64,000 nt of DNA from positions 1-64,000 of IMG/VR virus record IMGVR_UViG_3300034198_029092; one strand, 5' to 3'. The notes under the pieces are model-generated. The model did no database searches, was not told where the DNA came from, and worked only from the letters and a program-made list of their open reading frames with translations. The translations under genes and the position numbers were made by a program. Positions 7,965 to 16,432 of this stretch are shown piece after piece. This stretch comes from a virus. How positions within the stretch are numbered: position 1 is the stretch's first letter; every line of letters begins with the position of its first letter.

Positions 7965-8378
7965 TCAGCGAAATCCAATCACGCGCATGACCTGGTCGGT
8001 CAGCGTTTCATCAGCGTGCGCCACCTTGAGCGGCAGCCGACCGCGCTGGAGCATCGGAGAGTGCGGAGCGCCTTCGCGTGCATTCTCGAAATGCTCGCTC
8101 ATCAGGGCCTGCTCCGCCGGAGACGACGTACGGGGGCTATCGAAAAGGCGCTCAAGCAGGTTTGCGCGCCCGTCCTTGGCCTCCCGCATCACGGCCGAGC
8201 TGTAGACATCCGGGTAATCGTTCACACCGCTGGGGCTGGGGTCACCCCACTTGGCGTCGAGCGTTCCCGGCCGACGACCTGCATGCGACGGCCAGAGGTT
8301 GTTGACACTGAGTTGCGTCGAATCCTCGTTGGTCTCCGCAGCATCGGCGACCTTACCCAGAAGTCCTTTTGCGCTCAT
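7965..8378 (-). CDS. Hypothetical protein
   Basis: 137 aa from the ATG at 8378 (MSAKGLLGKVADAAE). The translation upstream of this is a shadow of the next gene. It is rich in Ser, Pro and charged residues with little predicted core and may be a small virion protein. No family is recognised and the ribosome-binding site is weak. Confidence 0.55.
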   Translation of the reverse strand: MSAKGLLGKVADAAETNEDSTQLSVNNLWPSHAGRRPGTLDAKWGDPSPSGVNDYPDVYSSAVMREAKDGRANLLERLFDSPRTSSPAEQALMSEHFENAREGAPHSPMLQRGRLPLKVAHADETLTDQVMRVIGFR

Positions 8379-8398
8379 GCACTGAGCGTAACGCCGCT

Positions 8399-8421
8399 GA
8401 CGGTAGAAAGGAACTACCGTC
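8399..8421. other. Perfect 8-bp inverted repeat at a gene junction
   Basis: GACGGTAG, 7 bases, CTACCGTC. The repeat contains the stop codon of the gene at 8414-8779 and lies 21 bases upstream of the next start. There is no T run, so it is more likely an RNA-stability or coupling hairpin than a terminator. Confidence 0.5.
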
Positions 8422-8779
8422 GCAGCGCCTGACCTAGACGGCTGAGTGGCTCTCGATACCGCTCCAGCTCTTTCTCCGCCTGCGCTCGGGCGTCCTTCTC
8501 CCGCAGCAAAGTTCGCCGTTCTTCGGCCAGCGTCTCTTCGAGAGCGCGAATCTTGTCGCGCATGCTGCCCATGACCTCCATGTGGAAGTCGTCCACGGTA
8601 AAGACGCGAAAGCCTTCCGTGAACTTCGCTTCGACGGCGTTCCAGACCTCGATGTCGTGGACAACGCCCGTGACCTTCAACTCGACATAGAATGTCCGCG
8701 TCTTGGCCGGGAACGAAACAGAAGAGCCTTTCAGCCACAGTGTGACGCCGGGGACTTTTTCATCGTGCTCGTCACTCAC
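8414..8779 (-). CDS. Hypothetical protein with C-terminal coiled coil
   Basis: 121 aa. The N-terminal half is a beta-rich segment (FYVELKVTGVVHDIEVW) and the second half a long charged helix (RDKIRALEETLAEERRTLL). It overlaps the end of the upstream gene by 8 bases. Function unknown. Confidence 0.7.
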   Translation of the reverse strand: MSDEHDEKVPGVTLWLKGSSVSFPAKTRTFYVELKVTGVVHDIEVWNAVEAKFTEGFRVFTVDDFHMEVMGSMRDKIRALEETLAEERRTLLREKDARAQAEKELERYREPLSRLGQALRR

Positions 8780-9362
8780 TCTTCACCAACCTTTCAAAGA
8801 GAGTAGTCAGCGCATCGCGTGAGCTGCTGAACGCGAAAAACACGCCGAACAACAACTCACCCACACGACCGGGATTCGACGCGCCGCGGCGAACCTCGTC
8901 GATTAGTTGGACGTAAACGTCGGCAGCTCGCCGAAAACGCGGCAAGTCGTTGAGGTAGTGCAGGTCATCTGCACGACCCTTCGCCCCACCGGACAGGCGG
9001 TACTCTGTCGACGAGATGATTGTAGACTCTCGTAGCGCCTTCGCGCCCTCTTCGAGCTTGTCTAGCTGTGCTGCTGTCAGCGGACTAAAGTCTTTTGCCG
9101 GCGGACGTGGCAGACACAACGCTTCCAACAGACGGTGGGTAACCGTGTGTACCGACCACGACACACGGCGCGAGGTCAGTGCTTCTTCAGGCTGCCCTGC
9201 TTGCTGTCGCGCTTGGTCTACGCGTTCTCGAAATCGCGCATCCGCGGTATATCCCGCCCCCGACTTGTCAATTTCGTACACCACGTTGTACGCGGCGAGA
9301 TACCCGCGAACTACGGGCTCTAGTTCTTCATCCGACACAAGCCTCCTGGAGAAGACAAACAT
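8772..9362 (-). CDS. Hypothetical protein behind a phage-type promoter
   Basis: 196 aa, mostly helical and charged, starting at an ATG with GGAGGAG directly upstream. It is the first gene after the second minus-strand copy of the conserved promoter (9368-9402). The C-terminal half contains a hydrophobic helix LLFGVFFAFS. No family is recognised. Confidence 0.7.
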   Translation of the reverse strand: MFVFSRRLVSDEELEPVVRGYLAAYNVVYEIDKSGAGYTADARFRERVDQARQQAGQPEEALTSRRVSWSVHTVTHRLLEALCLPRPPAKDFSPLTAAQLDKLEEGAKALRESTIISSTEYRLSGGAKGRADDLHYLNDLPRFRRAADVYVQLIDEVRRGASNPGRVGELLFGVFFAFSSSRDALTTLFERLVKSE

Positions 9363-9367
9363 CTCCT

Positions 9368-9402
9368 CCAGGTTCTTGTTCCGCGTAAGCCTTAGATTTT
9401 AC
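9368..9402 (-). promoter_or_regulatory. Conserved phage promoter, minus-strand copy
   Basis: On the minus strand TAAAATCTAA, 10 bases, GAACAAGAACCTGG. The downstream box closely matches the plus-strand copy at 46771 (GTACAAGAACCGTG), and the spacing equals all other copies. The site overlaps the stop codon of the gene at 9392-10204, so it sits inside the operon and drives the gene starting at 9362. Confidence 0.65.
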
Positions 9403-10204
9403 CTTTGAACGCGCCTGGAATCCCGATGCCGAAGTGCTCTCCCTTCGGCTTGGCGATGTCCGCAATCGAAGGGCCGGGCGGAGCCGTTACCTTTGGCGCG
9501 CCAATGTGCTGTGTCTTGCTGAGTTGGCCACGCGGGGAAGAGACGTTTGCGTGTTTCTGAACTGCGCGGCTCAGGATTGGAGCACGAAACGCCGGTATGT
9601 CGCTCTGTTGCCGGTGCGCGCCGCCAAACTGGCCATTCCAAGAAACGGCGGGCGACACGTCAGCTTGCTTTCGTAGTTCTTCGACAAAGACCGCTAGTTG
9701 CTCCGTGGAGGTATCACGAAGTGCTTGCGCCTTCTTCTCTATCGCGCGCAGCTTCTCGTAGTACTGCGGGTCTTCGGTGAGGTGGTCCATGGCGATGGAA
9801 CGAGCAAGCGCATGTCGGCTCGTGTGCTCGTGCTCGATCTTCTCACCCGCATTGAGTTTCTTGGCGGGGAAATCACTTTCGGTCTTGTGCGCCTTCGACG
9901 CCAGGCCGCCAGGGAGGGCGGTAATCCCTCCCGCATTTTTCTGCACGGCGGTATCCAGGCGCGGCTGGCGCCAACCCGGTAGGTCGCTCGCCATCATGAA
10001 GTTGCCGCGTGTTGGAGCACTCGCAGCTTCTTTCACTGCGAACGAGCCGGTTTTCTGAACCGGAGCGCGCAGTGAAGGCACACGCATCGGAGGCAAGTCG
10101 CTCGCCCCGCTCAGAATGACCGGATTGAGAGGCGTTGAGTACTGCGACGTGGTGAACGCCGTCTTCGTCAACGCGCCTAGCGAGGCAAAAAGCTCAGAGC
10201 GCAT
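9392..10204 (-). CDS. Virion-type protein: 3 SDLP..R repeats, DUF5661-like core
   Basis: 270 aa. Three copies of the pattern SD(L/I)P..R.P.L...VQK lie at about residues 35-51, 73-89 and 201-217. Between them, IEHEHTSRHALARSIAMDHL and EDPQYYEKL match DUF5661-like phage proteins. Residues 173-181 (FVEELRKQA) are a variant of the F.DEL.KIA tag of neighbouring genes. Likely a virion cargo or internal protein, inferred from these shared motifs. Confidence 0.6.
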   Translation of the reverse strand: MRSELFASLGALTKTAFTTSQYSTPLNPVILSGASDLPPMRVPSLRAPVQKTGSFAVKEAASAPTRGNFMMASDLPGWRQPRLDTAVQKNAGGITALPGGLASKAHKTESDFPAKKLNAGEKIEHEHTSRHALARSIAMDHLTEDPQYYEKLRAIEKKAQALRDTSTEQLAVFVEELRKQADVSPAVSWNGQFGGAHRQQSDIPAFRAPILSRAVQKHANVSSPRGQLSKTQHIGAPKVTAPPGPSIADIAKPKGEHFGIGIPGAFKGKI

Positions 10205-10206
10205 GG

Positions 10207-11664
10207 CTACTCCTGGAAAAAGCGCAGAAGCTCGTCCGAAAAACCGCCAAATTGCGCAGCTTCTTTCGACTTACCGAGAAGACTACGTCCCTTTGCGGCA
10301 AGACGCGCGGCGTCCTCCCGATTGTGCGGTGTGGGTTCGCCCCAAGCCTGCGCCGAGAGCGCAAGACGCGTCGGACGGCCCTTCTCGTCCTCCATCGGCC
10401 CGCGAGGGTTCGTGAAGAAGCGCGTGAGGAAGCTCCCCTTGCGCTTTGCTTTCTCGCCCGTTGGATTTTTCTCCTTCACGCCCGGCTTGAGGTGCGCACC
10501 CTCTTCACGAGCGAAGTGTGCCCGACCTGCCGCCGTCAACCCGCCGGTCGCCGCGTGCTGCTTGTCCGCGCCCACGGGGTTGCGCTCCAGCTCCGCAATC
10601 TTTTGAACTTCGTGTACGAAAGCCGCGTACGTCGCCGAAGAAATCTTGCTCTTGAGCGGCATCCCCTGAAGCGCTTCGTGCGAGCGGGGCTCGATGTAGG
10701 AGTGAACCTGAGACAGGTTCTCGTGCGCCGAGGTGATGTGGTCGCTCACCCAAGGCGGCAGGTGGTCGTTCGGGTGAATCGCCCGAAGCATGTCGCCGGA
10801 CATGTCCATCAAGTGGTGAAGACGCGAAAGCGTCATCCCGCCTTCCGGTTGCGGCTCCGTCGCCGAAGGGTCGTGCTGAAACTCCAGGTGTTCGGCGGCG
10901 CTTTTAACGCGCGCGGCAGTAGTATTCGGCACGATTTCCTTACCCTTCCGGTCGCCTTCGACCTTCTTCTTGTCCGTAGCGAGTTGCTCTTTCTTCGTGA
11001 GCGACTCCCACTTGTCCTTGGGAAGATACCGGTGCGTCACGCCACCACGCTCCGCCTTTTCGGGCGTACCGGGGCGCGTCTGCCAGTCCTGCTTCGTCCA
11101 TTTGGCGAGGCTGTTCTTGGACGCGGACGGCTTCTTGCCAACGTACTTACCGCCCTCGGACTTGTACTTCTGTACCGCGAGCTGCGCAGCGCGGGCCGAC
11201 CATTTACCGCCCAACTGCGCCTTGGCCTCGCTCTTGGCCTTCGACCACAGCTCGGGATTCTTCTTCGTCGCGACATCGGGCCCTTCGGCGGAAGCCGTGA
11301 CCAGCTTGCCGCCCAACGGAGCAAGGCGGTCGATTCCCTTTTCCAGCCCCTTTTTCGCTGCCAGGTACGCTGCCGAGATGCCCGGAACCGGCACGGCCGT
11401 CATCGGAATCATCTCGGGATTTTCAATCAGCGCATGCGCCCCGCTCTGGAGCGCGCCACGAATCTTCGGGTTGGCGACTCGTGAGAGAAGATTCGTCGCC
11501 TTTGCCTTGAGCGGCTCCTGAACGCGCTGAAACGCCCCCTCTACACCCTGTTGGAGAGCCGCAAGTTCCTCTGGCCCGCGCTCACGCATCAGAAGACGCG
11601 GCGTGTTGGGGATGTCTGTGGCGCCGAGGCGCACAAGACGCTCAAGAAGGGCCTGCTTGTCCAT
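10207..11664 (-). CDS. Multidomain virion-type protein (DUF5872-like, DUF6321)
   Basis: 485 aa from the ATG at 11664, which overlaps the helicase stop (TAATG). An N-terminal helical and hydrophobic part is followed at 150-255 by a basic module (KWTKQDWQTRPGT, HRYLPKDKWESL, DRKGKEIVPNT) like DUF5872. At 375-465 comes DUF6321 (LTAAGRAHFAREEGAHLKPG, KGSFLTRFFTNPRGP, AWGEPTP). Tag-like peptides occur just before DUF6321 (FVHEVQKIA, 349-357) and at the extreme C-terminus (FSDELLRFF, 475-483). The role of these DUFs is unknown; co-occurrence with tagged neighbours suggests packaged or structural use. Confidence 0.65.
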   Translation of the reverse strand: MDKQALLERLVRLGATDIPNTPRLLMRERGPEELAALQQGVEGAFQRVQEPLKAKATNLLSRVANPKIRGALQSGAHALIENPEMIPMTAVPVPGISAAYLAAKKGLEKGIDRLAPLGGKLVTASAEGPDVATKKNPELWSKAKSEAKAQLGGKWSARAAQLAVQKYKSEGGKYVGKKPSASKNSLAKWTKQDWQTRPGTPEKAERGGVTHRYLPKDKWESLTKKEQLATDKKKVEGDRKGKEIVPNTTAARVKSAAEHLEFQHDPSATEPQPEGGMTLSRLHHLMDMSGDMLRAIHPNDHLPPWVSDHITSAHENLSQVHSYIEPRSHEALQGMPLKSKISSATYAAFVHEVQKIAELERNPVGADKQHAATGGLTAAGRAHFAREEGAHLKPGVKEKNPTGEKAKRKGSFLTRFFTNPRGPMEDEKGRPTRLALSAQAWGEPTPHNREDAARLAAKGRSLLGKSKEAAQFGGFSDELLRFFQE

Positions 11665-14015
11665 TACCAACCCTTCCCGCTTGAATCCTTAGGAGGTTCA
11701 GGAGTCGCGACTTCAGGTGTGGGATTTTTCTTCCAACCATCACCCTCCACCTTCGTCTCCAGTTGCGCAATCTGGCGGCGCATGCGCTTCAACTTTTCCG
11801 CGTCGCGTAGTTCGTTGTGCGCTCGCACATTTTCAAGCTCATTGAGCGCAATCATGCGGCGGTACTTATCCAAGTAACCCGTACCAAGAGCGCCAAGCGC
11901 ATGTGCGCCCGCCGTAGCTGCAGCTAGTCCAAGCGCCCTTTTGTTTCCCAGCAAGAGCGACTCCGCCATTGGCATCGCGCTCACACCTGTCCGTAGTGCG
12001 ATGGATTTGCCGATAGTCTTCCAGTCCAGATTTTCCGCACCTTCGCGGAGTGCATTTTCTTTGGCCGGGGTCTTGAGTGCTTGTCGGGCCAAATCACGCC
12101 CTTCTGCCATAAGGTTAGACTGTCGGCCCTTTGCTATAAGATGACCGATTGCACCACCGGCAAGCCCACTGACCGCCGCCGCCGCGGGGTGCACTTGTTG
12201 CATCAAACCGGCACCAATTGCCACGCCTGGAAGCGTGTAGGCCAGCTCTGCCGCAACGCGCGGTTTCCACGAAGAGGAAAGCTCCTTCGAGGCCTCCGTC
12301 GTAGCAATCGCAGCCTTTTTCTCTTGATTAGGCAACAGCGCACGGAACTGGTTAATGAGGTCTTCCTTGCTCTTCGACATTTGAGCGAGGTACTCATCAA
12401 CCGACTTATCCGGCTCACGCCCGACGAGTTTGTTACCTAGCCTCGTAAGCGTCCCTTCCGGGCGAGAGGCCAAGTAGTTCTCAATCAACAACTTACGCTT
12501 TTCGGGCGGCAAGTCGGCATGGCTCATGTACCGCGCGCCACGCCCTTCCACCTGCTTGAGTTTCTCCGCATTCCAGTGCGGCTCCAGAATCTGCATGAGG
12601 CGCGTGCCCTTGAGGTCTAGGCCCTCTCCTCCAGCTGAAGACAAGAGCAAGGTACGCAGCTTCCCTGCATTGTAGTCTTTGACGAGCTGTTCCCGCTTCT
12701 TGGAGGGCATGCTCCCGGTGAACTCACCGTAGGGAATCTTCGCCTCGTCGAGCCGGCGCTTGTAGGGGTCAATCCCCGCCGGCAGGTAGTTAGAGTAGAC
12801 GACGGCACGCGACGTAGGGTCCTGCGCCAGAGTCGCCTGAAGGCTCTCAAACGCCTTTTGAATCTTCGGGTCTTCGGCCTTCGTTCCCGCTGGCACAAAC
12901 GGCGCCGTGGTATTCGTCGCCTGTCGCGCCGCGCCCAAAAACGCGTTCAACTGTTGTGACTCCTGCTTACTCGGCGGGAGTCCACGCTTGACCTTGGCGG
13001 CAACCCAGGCAGGGGCTTGCCCCATAAGCGTGTCGTACACCTTGAGCTGGTCCGGCGTCATCGGCACGCGCACATCTCGGCGCTCGACTTCGGGAAAGTT
13101 TTCCGTACTTCCGGGGTGGAAATCTACCCACTTCTTGAAAACGTCTCGAAGCTCAGGTGCGGTCTTTTGGTAGAGAACCGGAACTACACCCGGCTTGACC
13201 TTATTTTCATCGGAACGCACCAGGTTGGCGGCCCGCTGGAATAGACTCGGGTTTACCGCCTTCTCCGTGATGTATCGGCGCGTGAACTCGTCCTTGTCGT
13301 AGGGCAGGACTTTCGCGTCCGCGGCCAAGTCGATAAGCGGCGCGATGTCCGAAGGATGGTTGTAAAAAGGGCTGCCCGTAAGAAGAAGGCGCTTCTGACT
13401 GGTGTTTCCTTTGAGCGTCTGGAACGTCGCGGAACCCGGATCACGCGCACGGTGTGCTTCGTCCACAACCAAGAGGGGCGCCGTAGGAGAGACCCCTTTC
13501 GTCGCCATGTTCTGCATGGACATGAGCGACGCGGGAGGTGTCTTCCCCTTCAAATGCTTCGCTCGTTCTTTTTCGTAGTTTCCCAGAAGGGCCGCGGGCG
13601 CGATGACCTGCGACGGCTGACCCAGTGCATCCTGCGCGGCGATGCTGGTTAGCGTCTTTCCGGAACCAAGGCCGTGAACTACAAGAAGTCCAGGCTGATT
13701 CTCTTGCTGGATGCGGTCAACGACGCGTTGCTGGTGCGGCAGCAACGCCGTTGAGACTGCGGCAATTTTGCCTAGTTCATCCGTAAACCCGGCCAGCGAC
13801 GCGCGCTTGCTGTCGGGGTTCGCCGTGTGTTCGTCGTCTTTAGGAGTGTCGTACTTGGCCTTTGCCGCACGACGCCCCTCTACGGTGCCGTAACTTTTTG
13901 GTGTCTTCCCGAGAGAGTGGCTCTGCTGCGTTGCGATAGCCCAAGCCTGGGACTCCGACATTTTCGGGTTACGCGCCATCAGATGCTGTGCACGGTCGTG
14001 AATCCACTTGGGCAT
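11664..14015 (-). CDS. SNF2-like helicase with virion-type leader and membrane-like tail
   Basis: 783 aa. Residues 1-70 form a leader (KWIHDRAQHLMARNP, AWAIATQQSH, KSYGTVEGRR) and 77-85 carry the tag FTDELGKIA. The helicase follows: Walker A GLGSGKT (about 115-121), VVDEAH (about 183-188), LTGSP (about 212-216), and a second RecA-like half with GGEGLDLKG and QVEGRGAR. The last 180 residues contain hydrophobic Gly/Ala-rich segments and a charged end. Phage helicases of this type can travel in the capsid (P1 DarB is the known precedent for virion-borne helicases). Packaging here is inferred from the shared tag. Confidence 0.8.
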   Translation of the reverse strand: MPKWIHDRAQHLMARNPKMSESQAWAIATQQSHSLGKTPKSYGTVEGRRAAKAKYDTPKDDEHTANPDSKRASLAGFTDELGKIAAVSTALLPHQQRVVDRIQQENQPGLLVVHGLGSGKTLTSIAAQDALGQPSQVIAPAALLGNYEKERAKHLKGKTPPASLMSMQNMATKGVSPTAPLLVVDEAHRARDPGSATFQTLKGNTSQKRLLLTGSPFYNHPSDIAPLIDLAADAKVLPYDKDEFTRRYITEKAVNPSLFQRAANLVRSDENKVKPGVVPVLYQKTAPELRDVFKKWVDFHPGSTENFPEVERRDVRVPMTPDQLKVYDTLMGQAPAWVAAKVKRGLPPSKQESQQLNAFLGAARQATNTTAPFVPAGTKAEDPKIQKAFESLQATLAQDPTSRAVVYSNYLPAGIDPYKRRLDEAKIPYGEFTGSMPSKKREQLVKDYNAGKLRTLLLSSAGGEGLDLKGTRLMQILEPHWNAEKLKQVEGRGARYMSHADLPPEKRKLLIENYLASRPEGTLTRLGNKLVGREPDKSVDEYLAQMSKSKEDLINQFRALLPNQEKKAAIATTEASKELSSSWKPRVAAELAYTLPGVAIGAGLMQQVHPAAAAVSGLAGGAIGHLIAKGRQSNLMAEGRDLARQALKTPAKENALREGAENLDWKTIGKSIALRTGVSAMPMAESLLLGNKRALGLAAATAGAHALGALGTGYLDKYRRMIALNELENVRAHNELRDAEKLKRMRRQIAQLETKVEGDGWKKNPTPEVATPEPPKDSSGKGW

Positions 14016-14019
14016 GACA

Positions 14020-14382
14020 CTACTCTTGCGGGTGTTGGCGCATGTAGTCGCGCAGGTTATTCATCTCGACGTGCCGGTCCAGTGCCGTGCGCGCGATAGG
14101 AATCACGCTTGCACCGAGCGCACCCTTCGTCGCCGATGCCGCAATCGTGCGAAGACGCCGTCCCGGCCCACCCAAAACCCGAGACGGGCCGCCCTCAACC
14201 AAATCGGCAACCCCGCCGATTATCGGAGACGCCACCGCGCCAATTGCGGCGTAGCGCCCCAACTGCCCGAGCGTCGGCTTGCTTTTCTCCAACGACTCTA
14301 GGCGGTCCAGGGACGACCTAGCCTCTTCGTGGGAAACAGCCCCAAGTTTCTGCAGTTCATCGAGACAGGCGCGTACGTCCAC
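14020..14382 (-). CDS. Small membrane-type protein with a tag-like N-terminus
   Basis: 120 aa from GTG at 14382 with GGGGTGAG upstream. The N-terminus CLDELQKLGA (residues 6-15) is a diverged form of the tag of adjacent proteins. A hydrophobic segment (LGRYAAIGAVASPIIGGVADL) and a Gly/Ala segment follow, and the C-terminus is polar. It probably inserts in membranes. It lies between the helicase and another tagged gene. Confidence 0.6.
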   Translation of the reverse strand: MDVRACLDELQKLGAVSHEEARSSLDRLESLEKSKPTLGQLGRYAAIGAVASPIIGGVADLVEGGPSRVLGGPGRRLRTIAASATKGALGASVIPIARTALDRHVEMNNLRDYMRQHPQE

Positions 14383-14385
14383 AAC

Positions 14386-15546
14386 TCACCCCTTGTGCGT
14401 GAGGAGTTTATGAAGTTCGGGTGCAGCCAAAATACCAAGGCCGCCAACATCAAGCGCCGCGTGGGCACCCTCACCGAGCAGGCGTTTCTTTTCCCAACCG
14501 TGTGGGTCTTGGTCATGGCGAGAACGAAGTTTGGCCTGTAGCGTATCCAGCCCCGGAACCGCGAGGACACCAAGACCCGCCAACTCAACCGCGTGTTCTC
14601 CCTTGGGAGAGGTGAGAGCCTGGCGGACGTTTTGTAGAACACCCGCCTCCTTTGCCCGCGCCTTCACAGCCGGCACATCACTACGCGCCGCCAGCTCGGG
14701 AAACTTCTTCGCGACGTCCTTGTAGACCTCGCGCTTCTCCGCCGGAGAACCGAACTGTTTCACCCGTGCGAGCGCGTTCGCAGCGTGCGCCTTGTCGTGA
14801 ATCGGATAGGCCGGCTTGCCCGTATCCGACTGCTTGGCGCTGAGTGCGAAGTTCTTCGCCTTGATGTGTTCACGTCCGGTTTCGGTGAGTTCAGCGGCGG
14901 TCTTTTCAGGGTCTTCCCCCTCAGACAGCCTCTTCTTCTTGTTATTGACCGAACGCGCAGCCGCGTACAAGAGCCCACCTGCCGTAGTAACGCCCGCTGT
15001 ACCGCGGGCAGCGGTCACGGCGCTACGCTCCGCGGTGAGGTTTTTTTGTGTTTTATGTAGGGCCTCATTCATATGGCTGGCGGCCTCTATGACGCGGTTA
15101 AAATTCTTGGGGTCTTTCTGATACGCATTTTGCGCAGCGCGTGCCACGGCTTCATCTCGCGTCGTATTCAGATGTGTAAGGCGCTGTCCCAGATTCTTCG
15201 CGCGTTCGCCCGTAAAAAGCTGCTTTACCCGTCCCAGCCCCTTTTCCTTTGCGAACGAGACAGCGGCCGCGGACTTCTCCGGCTCAACCGCCTTGTTGCC
15301 GTAAGTACGTGCGTGCCCAGCACGAAAACTATCAACCACAGAACTATTCCGAATTTTATGCGCCAGGTTCTCAACCGCACGATGCCCGTGTCCGGCCACT
15401 TGTCCCACCTCTTCGGCCAAGTTGAACGGACGCGATTGCGACAGGCGTTCTTTCACTTTTTGGGCAAGAGGCGCGTGATTCTCATTTGCCTCGGCAATCT
15501 TGTTCAACTCGTCGAGAAACGACGCCTGCACGATTTCGTAATCCAT
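14386..15546 (-). CDS. Tagged virion-type protein with DUF6582-like segment
   Basis: 386 aa from the ATG at 15546, chosen because AAAGGAG lies 8 bases upstream; the upstream in-frame extension overlaps the preceding gene. The tag SFLDELNKIA is at residues 9-18. A long helical basic region follows. Residues about 218-290 (HIKAKNFALS, PAYPIHDKAHAANALARV) match a small DUF6582-like module common in phages. The C-terminus has Gly-rich hydrophobic turns (VGGLGILAAPELHKLL). Confidence 0.62.
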   Translation of the reverse strand: MDYEIVQASFLDELNKIAEANENHAPLAQKVKERLSQSRPFNLAEEVGQVAGHGHRAVENLAHKIRNSSVVDSFRAGHARTYGNKAVEPEKSAAAVSFAKEKGLGRVKQLFTGERAKNLGQRLTHLNTTRDEAVARAAQNAYQKDPKNFNRVIEAASHMNEALHKTQKNLTAERSAVTAARGTAGVTTAGGLLYAAARSVNNKKKRLSEGEDPEKTAAELTETGREHIKAKNFALSAKQSDTGKPAYPIHDKAHAANALARVKQFGSPAEKREVYKDVAKKFPELAARSDVPAVKARAKEAGVLQNVRQALTSPKGEHAVELAGLGVLAVPGLDTLQAKLRSRHDQDPHGWEKKRLLGEGAHAALDVGGLGILAAPELHKLLTHKG

Positions 15547-15560
15547 CGCCCGCACTCCTT

Positions 15561-16406
15561 TCAGGGCTGCGCGTTCAAAAACGCCGCAACAGTATTCGCT
15601 ACTTGAGAGTTGTAGGTCTGCCGAATCGACAAATCCTGCTCGATTTGAATGCCCCAAGAAGAGGCGCAACGGTTCGTGATGTTCGACGGAGAGTTTCCTT
15701 CGTACCCGCTCGCCGCCGACGCCAGGGCCACGGTCTTACCGGGCACGACGGGAATAAGCGCCGCTTGAAGCGCTGTTTTCACTGCGAGAGGTGCCGACCC
15801 ACCAATCAAGATGCCAGACTGGGAGAAACCGTGAAAAGAAACGGCGTACTTCGCCTTTCCTCGTTCCACGTTCCAGTTGTGAAGTAGAGGCCAGGAGTTG
15901 ATGTCGATGTCCGTGCTCGTGATGTGGTAGCGGTTGTACGCCCCACCACCAATTCGACGACCGACGCAGTACCAGTAGTTGCAGTTCAGCGCGAGGGCCG
16001 CCGTCAGCGCCTGCGTATCCACACCAACTTCAATCGCCCCGCCATGCGGAGCGATAATCATGTACTTGTTGGACTGCCCCTGGGTTGCGTACTCAATGAT
16101 GTCGTCGTTCGGGTCTACCCCCGGCGCCGACAAACGGTTTGGTGCTGGGAATGTAATCGAGCCCGCCGCGGGGGCGGTCAGTGCAGCAAAACGCGACACC
16201 GCCGAGGCGTCGATGTAAAGCGAGTCATCCTTCGACGCCTCCGAGACGGTGAACAGAACGAAATCGGCGGGCGTCGTAGAGCCGCCCGTGTTTACACGGA
16301 CTTGCTTGCCCAGCGCCGACGCGGGTCCTGCGCACCGTTCCTTCTTGCCGACAATCGTAGGGTACGTGCCGTTCGACACGCGGATTGTAGTTGCCACGCC
16401 CGCCAT
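15561..16406 (-). CDS. Poly-gamma-glutamate hydrolase family protein
   Basis: 281 aa. Residues in order: MIIAPHGGAIEVGVD (zinc-binding HGG..E pattern), then YWYCVGR, RYHITSTDID, AVSFHGFSQSGILIGGSA, SNITNRC and WGIQIEQDLSIRQ. These are the signature segments of the PgaH/YoqZ family of zinc hydrolases that cut poly-gamma-glutamate. The family usually occurs as soluble prophage enzymes. Here it sits between tagged virion genes. It may clear a host capsule or matrix; attachment to the particle is not shown by the sequence. Confidence 0.8.
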   Translation of the reverse strand: MAGVATTIRVSNGTYPTIVGKKERCAGPASALGKQVRVNTGGSTTPADFVLFTVSEASKDDSLYIDASAVSRFAALTAPAAGSITFPAPNRLSAPGVDPNDDIIEYATQGQSNKYMIIAPHGGAIEVGVDTQALTAALALNCNYWYCVGRRIGGGAYNRYHITSTDIDINSWPLLHNWNVERGKAKYAVSFHGFSQSGILIGGSAPLAVKTALQAALIPVVPGKTVALASAASGYEGNSPSNITNRCASSWGIQIEQDLSIRQTYNSQVANTVAAFLNAQP

Positions 16407-16432
16407 CTGCTCGCTCCTTCCACGTCCTCAGA

